From Sipunculus nudus (lineage: Eukaryota; Annelida; Sipuncula; Golfingiida; Sipunculidae), in the NCBI GenBank assembly GCA_026874595.1, contig CM049306.1:75579642-75643641 (forward strand): 64,000 nucleotides of DNA, in the 5' to 3' direction. The position numbers and the translations under genes are program-made. The stretch's first letter is position 1. Each line of letters begins with the position of its first letter. The notes beneath the pieces are model-generated. The model was not told the DNA's origin and did not search any database. It saw nothing but the letters and a program-made list of their open reading frames with translations. Below, in pieces: positions 55,585 through 64,000 of the stretch.

Positions 55585-58500
55585 TTTTTAGCTCAGCTGA
55601 CTGAAAGTCATCTGAGCTATAGCGATCACTCTTTGTCCGTCGTCCGTCTGTCCGTCTGTCCGTCCGTTAACCAGGCACAAATCGTAACCGCTGGACCTAG
55701 AACCTTGTAACTTGGGATTCTGAGAGGTCCATAAAAAATCTCCTAGGAAACCAGAAATTAGGTCTCTGTTACCCATATCCTTCGAGCTATGTGGCCCCAA
55801 AGTACCCCCCAGAAAAGTCAAAAATTTCATACAAAAACTTCAATATCTCATTAACTACTTGACTGATGGTCATGATTTTTGGCATAACTATTGATCATGA
55901 GATGTGTCATCTGTTCCTGCAGACTGGTGGCGCCACCTGTATTTTTCGATTTTTTACCAATTTTTTTCTCTATTTTTGAGACCTTTAAAAATGTGAACAT
56001 CTGTTAACAAGGCACAAATCATAAAGACTGGACTTAGAATCTTAATTCTTGACACACTGAGAGGTCCATGAAAAATCTCCTTGGAAACCAGAAATTAGGT
56101 CTCTGTTACCCATATCCTTTGAGCTATGGGGCCCCAAAGTACCCCCCAGAATAGTAAAAAATTTCGTACAAAAACTTCAATATCTCAATAACTACATCAC
56201 TGATGGTCTTCATTTTTGGCATACATATTGATCATGAGATGTTCGATCAGTTCCTGCAGACTGGTGGCGCCACCTGTACTGTTTGATTTTTTACGATTTT
56301 TTCCTCTATTTTTGAGACCTTTGAGGATGCTGTCATCTGTTAGCGTGGCACAAATCATAACGACTGGACCTAGAATCTTCATTCTCGACACACTGAGAGA
56401 CCTATGAAAAGTCTCCATGGAAACCAGAAATTAGGTCTCTGTTACCCATATCCTTCGAGCTATGGGGCCCAAAATTACCCCCCAGAATAGTCAAAAATTT
56501 CATACAAAAACTTCAATATCTCATTAACTACATCACTGATGGTCATGATTTTCGACATACATATTGATCATGAGATGTTTCATCAGTTTGTGCAGACTGG
56601 TGGCGCCACCTGTATTTTTCAATGTTCACGAATTGTTTTCTCCATTTTTGAGACCTTTAAGGATGTAGTTATCTGTCAACAGGGTACAAATCGTAACGAC
56701 TGGACCTAGAATCTTCGTTCTTGACACACAGGGAGACCCATGATAAGTCTCCATGGAAACCTGAAATTTGGTCTCTGTTACCCATATCCTTTGAGCTATG
56801 GCACTCCAAAGTACAGCTCAGAATAATGGAAAATTTGATACAAAAGCTAAAGTATCTGAACAACTAATGCAGAGATAACCATAATTGTTTGCATGGATAT
56901 TGATCATGGAGTGTTTCATAAGTTTCTGCAGACTGGTGGCACCACCTGTATTTGTTCGGTTTTTTTTACGAAATTTTTCTGTATTTTTGAGACCTTTAAA
57001 GATATGAACATCTGTTAACAGGGCACAAATCATAAAAACTGGACCAAGAATCTTCATTCTTGACACACAGGGAGACCCATGAAAAGTCTCCATGGAAACT
57101 TGAAATTAGGTCTCTGTTACCCATATTCTTTAAGTTGTATGGGTCCAAAATACCCCCCCCCCCAGAATAATGGAAAATTTGATACAAAAACTGCAGTATT
57201 TCAATAACTACAACACTGATGGTCATGATTTTTGGCATACATATTGATCATGAGCTGTTTCTGCAGACTGGGTGTGCCACCTCTATTTTTTTTTCAAATT
57301 TTTACGAATTTTTTTCTTTTTTTTGAGACCTTTAAAGATGTGGTTATCTGTCAACAGGGTACAAATCGCAACAACTGGACCTAGAATCTTCATTCTTGTC
57401 ATGCAAGGAGGCCCATGAAAGGTGCCTGTGGAAACTTGAAATTAGGTCTCTGTTACCCATATCCTTCAAGCTATAGGACTCCGAAGTATCCCTTAGAATA
57501 ATGGACAATTTGATACAAAAACTGAAGTATCTGAACAACTAATGCAGAGATCACCATGATTTTTTGCACGGATATTGACCATTAAGTGTTTTTATTAGTT
57601 TCTGCAGACTGGTGGAGCCACCTGTATTTTTGTATCCGCCAAAACGAAGTTTTGCGGATACTATGTTTTTGACCGAGTTCCTCCGCCGCGGCGGCGTTCG
57701 TTTCCAGAGAGCTCCTCGGAGACTAATGGACCGATTTTTCCCAAACTTACACCTATTATCGGGTCACATGTGAACTGGTGCCTAACCAATTTGCATTGAC
57801 CTCTGACCTTTCCTCTCTATCCAGTGTCCATTTGTGGGTCTGTTTCCACTCATAAACCCTCATATCTCGGGAACCGTTTGACCGATCAGGAAATAAAATT
57901 GATACAAATGTAGGCCTTGGATTGCTTTATAACATACACAAAAAATGGTGGCGCCACCTGTAACCATGTTTGCACAGTGTCCATCTGTTTATCTGCCTTG
58001 GGTTAAAATCACTCATATCTCTGCAGTGAATTGACTAATTCACCTGAAATTCGTCATGTGTATACATCCAGTATAGCTTTCTTGATTTTATGACAGGTGG
58101 CGCCACCTACGTTCACGTTCACACTGATGACATCCAAGCTTATATCTCGGGAACCGTTTGACCGATCAGGAAATAAAATTTATACAAATGTAGCCCTTTG
58201 ATAGCTCTGTAACATACACAAAAAAAGATGGCGCCACCTGTAACAATGTTTGCACAGCGTCTGTCTGTTAGTCTGCCGTGGCCTAAAATTACTCATTTCT
58301 CTGTAGTGGTTCGACATAACTGCCTAAAATTTTGCAGGTTTATACATCGTGGACAGCTTTCTTGATTTTATGACAGGTGGCGCCACCTACATTCTAGTTA
58401 ACGCTGGACACATCCAAGCTCATATCTCAGGAACCATTTGACCGATTGGGCCAAAATTGTGCATGTGTTTAGATCTCACATAGGTCTTTATCATACACAA

Positions 58501-58986
58501 AACTGGAGGGGTTACCTGCAAAGATTTTTGCACAGTGTTTGTCTGTTTGTCTGCCATGGGCAAAAATCGCTCATATACATGTAGTGGTTTGACTTTTCTG
58601 CCTAAAATTTTGCAGGTGTACACAACTTGGACAGCTTTCTGGATTTGTGGTAGGTGGCACAACCTACATACACATTTAGGCTGCAGACATCCATGCTAAT
58701 ATGCAACATACCTCACTCTATTTCCCCTTGCCACTCAATCCATGCCTCACTATCTGATTTTGGCAGATACATGTAGTCACTTGTCGGTTACCCGTATTCT
58801 AGTTTTAAAAGTTTACACATTTTTCTCTATTTTTGAGATATATAAATACAGACTAAATCTTGGCCTGTTGGTTAATCTGTTTGATGCTTCAGTTGAATGG
58901 GTATAGACTACCATTCTGATGATAAAATTTCCTTTTGCGAATCTCTTCCCAGTCAGCTGAGCGTCATGACCCATGGGTCACTTGTT
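55585..58986 (+). mobile_element. Family 1 copy A5, nested in E1 and hosting B4
   Basis: The best-preserved family 1 copy has the hairpin at 55590-55618 (loop GAA) and a GTCC/GTCT tract. About six 330-bp core units with GGTGGCGCCACC follow. The inverted GTCAGCTGAGC is at 58952-58962, the perfect palindrome TGACCCATGGGTCA at 58967-58980 and CTTGTT at 58981-58986. It sits in a T-run of the E1 array ('cgatttt' then 'aggtcaaggggtcaaagg') with no target duplication. Its last core unit is interrupted by B4 (57631-58803). Confidence 0.78.
57631..58803 (+). mobile_element. Helentron-like element, family 2 copy B4 (innermost nest)
   Basis: The 5' hairpin at 57632-57661 has the same GTATCCGC/GCGGATAC arms as B1-B3 but loop GAA instead of AGA. 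The leader and core are more diverged (cctccgccgcggcggcg; 'gatcaggaaataaaattgat'). The 3' end has GGCAGATAC, a decayed GTAGTC hairpin and CTAGT at 58799-58803. The host core resumes directly afterwards ('acacatttttctctatttttgagat'), so the insertion lies between T residues. Despite being the youngest layer in this nest, it is more diverged from B1-B3 than they are from each other, so it is a different subfamily. Confidence 0.73.
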
Positions 58987-60382
58987 AGGTCAAGGGGTCA
59001 AAGGTCACTGCCACAGGGCCCACTTCTTGAAAAAGCTTGTTGAACCATTTAAAGCTAAACCTTTCAACCAAAACCTTTCATCATGCACATATGGCTCAAA
59101 CACCCGTGGATTAAGACCCATATTGATTTTGAGGTAACAGGGTCAAAGGTCATGGCCACAGAACCCATTTCTTGAAAAAGTTTGTGGACCCCTTTTAAGC
59201 CATACGGTTTGACCAAAACCTGTCATCTTCCAAGTATGGCTCACCCACCGATGGATGAAGAACCCTGTCAATTTCAAGGTCACGGGGTCAAAGGTCATGG
59301 CCACAAGGCCCACTTCTTAAAAAAACATTGTGGACCAGTATAAAGCCAAACAGTTTGACCAAAACCTTTCATCTTGCAAATATGGCTCACCCACCTATGG
59401 ATGAAGAATCCTGTTGATTTTGAGATCAAAGGTCACGGCCACAGGACCCACTTCTTGAAAAAGCTAGTGGACCCATTTTAAGCCAAACCGTTTGACCAAA
59501 ACCTTTCATCTTGCAAATACGGCTCACCCACCCATGGATGAAGAAACCTATTGATTTTGAGGTCACGGGGTCAAAGGTCATGGCCACAGGACCCACTTCT
59601 TGAAAAAATGTGTGGACCCCTTTTAAGCCAAACCATTTAACCAAAACCTTTTATCTTGCACATATGACTAACCCACCCATGGATGAAGAATCCTGTTGAT
59701 TTTGAGGTCACAGGGTCAAAGGTCAAGACTACAGGAACCACTTCTTGAAAAAGCTTGTGGACCCATTTTAAGCCAAAGTGTTTGACCAAAATCTTTCATC
59801 TTTCACATATGGCTCACCCACCCATGGATAAAGAACCCTATTGATTTTGGAGTCAAAAGTCAAGGCCACAGGACCCACTTCTTGAAAAAGCTTGTGGACC
59901 CATTTTAAGCCAAAGGGTTTGACCAAAATCTTTTATCTTTCACATATGGCTCACCCAACCATTGATAAAGTACCCTATCGATTTTGGAGTCAAAAGTCAA
60001 GGCCACAGGACCCACTTCTTGAAAAAGCTTGTGGACCCATTTTAAGCCAAAGCTTTTGACTAAAATCTTTCATCTTTCACATATGGCTCACCCACCCACC
60101 GATGAAGAACCCCATTGATTTTGAAGTCACATGGTCAAAGGTCAAGGCCTAGGGACCCGCTTCTTGAAAAAGCTTATGGACAGATTTTAGGCCAAACTGT
60201 TTGACCAACACCTTTCATCTTGCTCATATGGCTCACCCACCCATGGCTGAAGAACCCTATTGAAGTCACAGGGTCAATGGTCAAGGCCACAGAGCTGCCC
60301 TCCTCATTTTCATACTGTGAAATACACCCATTCTAATTGTGACCTTTGTGAGGGGATGCTCAGCTATGCAGTGCCCTTGTTC

Positions 60383-62040
60383 ATCTTTGAAATTATGTCA
60401 TATCTTTATTATTTAGACAAGTGAACTTTTACTTAAATCTTGCTGTTTCCTCTAATTATGAGGATACAGATAAAAAAAATTTCTTTGTTAAGGATGTCTC
60501 TGAAATTTGGATTTCCATAAATGAGCATCTCTATAGGTGTATTTAACAGTCGATACTTTAAATACATATTAATTATGTATATTAATTATGTATATTAATT
60601 ATGATTGGTTTCGTCTGCCGTTGTCAGTATGTTAACCCATGCTATCTGAAAAAAATTGGAGCTAGCATCGGCAAATTTGACACAAAAAATCAGTCATTTA
60701 AAAAACTCTACCAGATTTTGCTAATTTTTTTGCTATCTGCATTTTCTTAGTTTTTATAGGGAAAAACAAAAAAAAATTAAATCTACTTCTCCGAAACTGT
60801 CCAGCAAAATTGTTCAGTATTTCAGGAAAAATTGGAATAATCTCTGAAACAATCTCTCTCAAGTTTGTTTTAATGGTTCCAGTTCAGTGAATTATGGCCG
60901 AGTTACAGGAAGTTGAACTTAGTCATTTGGCCAAAAAAGGATACTAAAATTACAATATCAGAAACAGCTGGAGCTATCTTTACCAAATTTATGCAAATAT
61001 TGGTCACATGAGTCATGTATGAATTTGAAGTATCGGTGTCGCCACCTGCATCAACATTAACCCATAATTTCTCAGGAATAGCAGGAGCTAGCACCCCCAA
61101 ATTTTATGCAAAATCTGTCACCAATAAAATGTTGTGGGATTGAGCGTTTTGTGGTGCCACCTGCATTAACTTATATTGTACGGGGAAAAAGCTAAAAAAA
61201 CTTTTGAAAAGCTTCTTCTCTGATTTCAGCCAAATTGTTCAATATTTCACAGAAATAATCCCAGAGATAAGCTCTCTCATGTTTGTTCCAATGGTTTGGG
61301 TTTGATGAATTTTTGCCGAGTTTACAGGAATTCGAACTGTATTTGGCCAAGTAAGCATACTGACATAACAGTCTCAGAAGCAACAGGAGCTAGCATCACT
61401 AAGTTTTGTGCAAATGTTGGTCACATGACTCATATTTGAAATTGCAGTTTTTGTGGTACCACATACATCAACCTGTTTTTTATGGACAAAAACCTCATAA
61501 TTTTAGTACGCCTATTTCAAACAGAGGACTGCAATAGTCTTCTTCTGTAAAACTGTAACCTTGCACAAAAATGATTCTTAGGAGGCCTTTCATTAAGTTT
61601 TCTTAAATGATTTTTGGCAGAATTATTGGACCTTTAACAGTGAAAGGACTACATCTTCTATTATTCTAAACATTTTGATAAAAAAAATCTTATGGATATG
61701 TCAGCTAAAAAAAGCCTTGTATCCAAAGTCTTTCAGTATGTGTAAACAGATTTACCTACAGGCCAAATTGAGTCTGTTTATATAAATAGCTTGGCAGACT
61801 GCCAACTATTTTAGATTTGGCAACAGGCCAAAGATCAGTCTGGATCAATAAATTATAGCTTTGGCAGATTGCCAACTGTGTCAGATAATACAGCAAGTCA
61901 AGAGTTCACTCAGTACAGCCAGGTACATGTCAAGAGTTCACTCAGTGCAGCCAGGTGCAGGTCAAGAGTTCACTCAGTGCAATAGCTGGAGCTAGCAATT
62001 TGTTCCTTTTCACTCTGGGAAACTGCCTTCTCACCTAAAG
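60383..62040. repeat. Diverged ~370-bp tandem core array without recognised ends
   Basis: Between about 60620 and 61500, three units share 'caggagctagca', 'aaattttatgcaaa..tgtcac', 'gtggtgccacctgcatcaac' and 'gccgagtt.acagga'. The middle-unit motif GGTGTCGCCACC is a decayed form of GGTGGCGCCACC. At 61897-61984 a 32-bp unit (gtcaagagttcactcagtgc) occurs three times. TTGGCAGACTGCCAA near 61791 is a small palindrome. No gene is seen, and no hairpin plus CTAGT end could be assigned. Confidence 0.55.
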
Positions 62041-62226
62041 CTGTGTTTCCACTTGTCTGGATACGGACATGGATACGGCTACGGATACCTTTAGTGTTTC
62101 CACTTGTATGGTAGCGGTAAGGCTAAAATTGTTGTTTCACCAGGTTTAATTGGTCCTAAATCCAGATAAAACAAGTATAATAGGTGTAAATTTAAGATAT
62201 ATCACCATATATTCTTGTATTTAAAA

Positions 62227-62296
<70 letters not shown>

Positions 62297-62555
62297 CAGA
62301 CACAAGATTGAAATCCAGGTGGATATATGCGCCAGTCTAGGATGAAAATAATGCACCTCTTTGTTTCCTGGCCTGGATATGTATTTTGTAAAGTATATAC
62401 ATATTTGGTCATATATATTGAAGAAATAATTTACAAATTGTATACAATTGAGAGCACATGACTCCAAACAATTGGAAACACTCCTTATATGTTATCATAT
62501 TCTTGTTGAAACAGTCTCCGTATCCATATCCGTGTCCGGACAAGTTGAAACACAG
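62041..62555. mobile_element. MITE-like element with ~40-bp TIRs and internal (TA)n
   Basis: The left end CTGTGTTTCCACTTGTCTGG and the inverse of the right end, CTGTGTTTCAACTTGTCCGG, agree at 18 of 20 positions. Both continue into 'acggacatggatacgg'-like sequence. The interior has a (TA)n run at 62229-62290 and no transposase. The flanking duplication is unclear (TAA/ATA). The superfamily is not assigned; hAT-like is one possibility. Confidence 0.58.
62229..62290. repeat. (TA)n microsatellite
   Basis: An uninterrupted TA run of about 60 bp lies inside the MITE at 62041-62555. Confidence 0.95.
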
Positions 62556-62559
62556 CTAT

Positions 62560-63084
62560 ATATAGCCTGGTTTGCCCAGTGCACCTGACTCAAGAGAAAT
62601 TTGACCTGTCCATGCATCTTTGATGGCTTTCTCGTTTACAAGACTGGTATTGCTTATTTCTCATGAGGGATTTGATATATCAGCCTGAGTTGTGCTTATT
62701 TATACATGTTGGATAGCTTTGTCATAAACAAGACTGGTGGCACCACCTACCATAATTTTTGCGAACAGTATGTCCCTGCTTATTTGTCAGCAGGGGTTTG
62801 ATATATCAGCCTAAAATTGGGCACATGTATACATCTCGGATAGCTTTGTCATTAACATGACTGGTGGCGCTACCTACAATCATTTTTGTGTTTTGTGCAC
62901 CCAAGCAAGTATTTCAGCAATGATGTTTGTGTAATTGGTTCTTGTTCAAAATGTTTAGTACTTGAGTTGTTCATGTACATATTACATGTATGTGTACTTG
63001 AAAAGTAATGGTCCAGCATTGAAGCATTATATACACTGTGTATATCCCATTGCACAGGTTAGCATTAGGCTTGTAGGCCTTGTT
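62560..63084 (+). mobile_element. 3' part of a Helentron-like element, family 6
   Basis: Two or more diverged core units ('gctttgtcat.aacaagactggtggc.ccacctac', 'tttgatatatcagcct') precede ATTGCACAGG and the hairpin AGGC-TTGTA-GGCCT at 63067-63080, followed by TGTT. The terminal block matches 183-219. No 5' hairpin is visible, so the left end is uncertain and may have been removed by the neighbouring MITE. Confidence 0.48.
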
Positions 63085-63232
63085 AAATTTGGTTTGCTTA
63101 TTGGTCTTGATGAACCTAAGCTAATATGCATGAATGATGATATCACCCACATTATCTTAATTAGTTGCCTGTGCAAGTACATATTGTCAGCATGTCAGTC
63201 AGCTGAGCGTCATGACCCATGTGTCACTTGTT
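63085..63232 (+). mobile_element. Family 1 3' end fragment, copy A6
   Basis: GTCAGCTGAGC (63198-63208), the palindrome TGACCCATGTGTCA with one mismatch, and CTTGTT (63227-63232) are an almost perfect family 1 3' end. No core or 5' hairpin precedes it, so this is a severely 5'-truncated copy or an orphan terminus. Confidence 0.65.
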
Positions 63233-64000
63233 AAATATTTAAATATCATGAAAGACCTTTTATAATCTGAAATGTGAAAGCAGTTGATCAAAATCTGCAG
63301 CTTTATTTAAGTTTTAGAAGATAATGTTACATCAGACAAGGACTGCCTAGGTGTTGTTGCCATGCACCCACAAGGACTTGTTATGTAAGGTACTTGGGAA
63401 GCTGGCTGATTCTAGGTTAGGCTGCCTGAAGGAGCATCCCCTCTATCTGTCTGACACTCTCTCCCTCTCTTTCTCCCACTCTCTCCACCCCACCCCTTCC
63501 AGTTGACAGGTTCAATAAACAAGATGAATCTAATAATTTCATATATTTTTGGTACTGTTGATGAATTTGTATTTTCTGTTTATTACAAAATAAATTTTCA
63601 GGTCTTGCTATACCTTCAGTCAGTCAATTTTTAATTAAATTTAAAGAAAATGTGATAATTATTAGATTTTGATAAGTACTATAGTTGACACAATTAAAGG
63701 TTTAATAATGGCATTAAGACACTTATAGTCATTAACAATCCTGTTTTTTTACATGTGTAGAATTAATGCAAATGTCATGCAATCTATATCTTAAGTATAT
63801 AGCTGTAAATTGTTGTATGTTCAGTCTTATAAATGATGTATTAAAACCATGATTGGAGGTATTTTTAGCCTTGATTAAATTATTTTGAATTTGCATATGG
63901 AAATGTTTAACCTGTTTACAGAATTATCAATAACATGAACACATTTTTTGTTGGTCAAATGTATCCTTTCATATAATCTTTAGGCACTTAAAACCTTATT
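63233..64000. other. Unannotated DNA with a pyrimidine-rich patch
   Basis: A CT-rich tract lies at 63435-63495 ('ctctctccctctctttctcc'), followed by AATAAA-like words. No reading frame or repeat terminus is recognised to the end of the window. Confidence 0.6.

Larger units (their letters stand above)
55259..60382 (+). mobile_element. Helentron-like element, family 5 copy E1, hosting A5
   Basis: The 5' end CCCCTTGCAACAAAGTTCC with AAAAGGG forms an imperfect hairpin with loop AAA, followed by a short GTCTGTCC tract. The core is about eleven units of roughly 145-150 bp carrying 'ggtcaaaggtca.ggccacag', 'acccacttcttgaaaaagct' and 'catatggctcacccaccc'. Two units lie before the A5 insertion (55585-58986) and the rest after it. 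The 3' end near 60382 has 'ctttgtgaggggatgctcag' and CCCTTGTT, a partial inverse of the 5' arm. Ends are less well conserved than in families 1-3, so the boundaries are approximate. Confidence 0.58.

Overview
The window looks like intergenic or intronic DNA from an animal with a large, repeat-rich, AT-rich genome. A bivalve or other mollusc is the best guess. The inference rests on the repeat types: Helentron-derived elements with (GTCY)n tracts and tandem core repeats like the bivalve pearl/CvA elements, a tRNA-derived SINE with a Meta-type central domain, and an L1/Tx1-type LINE. No prokaryotic-style operon, tRNA gene, rRNA gene or CRISPR array is visible.

The clearest coding content is one full-length non-LTR retrotransposon at 29037-37486, bounded by a 14-bp direct repeat. 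It has an intact ORF1 (coiled coil plus RNA-binding domain) and an intact ORF2 (endonuclease, reverse transcriptase, C-terminal zinc knuckle). An unusual 3.5-kb non-coding spacer rich in tandem repeats separates the two ORFs.

A possible host gene lies on the minus strand. Two homologous short exons (54261-54372 and 26723-26841) each begin with an ATG-GGT and end at a good splice donor in the same phase. A candidate terminal exon (18083-18228) accepts that phase and runs to a stop. I do not recognise the protein.

Much of the rest, including most of 46-50 kb and 55-60 kb, consists of non-autonomous rolling-circle-type elements in at least seven sequence families. They share one design: a 5' terminal hairpin with a three-base loop, a short microsatellite, a tandem core array, an inverted copy of the 5' arm near the 3' end, a separate 3' palindrome and a CTAGT or CTTGT end. 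Family 1 is at 245-2284, 10058-12686, 38163-39807, 46207-50230, 55585-58986 and 63085-63232. Family 2 is at 24359-26182, 41492-43080, 44588-45981 and 57631-58803. Family 3 is at 19573-21311, family 4 at 18598-21544 and 5145-5915, family 5 at 55259-60382, family 6 3' ends at 1-219 and 62560-63084, and family 7 at 8623-9206 and 50266-50635. Several are nested, which gives a relative age order. All copies I found point the same way, opposite to the inferred gene.

The remaining structure is TIR-type DNA transposon relics (2325-3796, 13935-15028, 15970-16234, 23563-24137, 53230-53448, 62041-62555), a 54-bp minisatellite with higher-order structure (16640-17820), an SGNH-hydrolase-like relic (21801-22280, minus), and AT-rich sequence with no recognisable gene.
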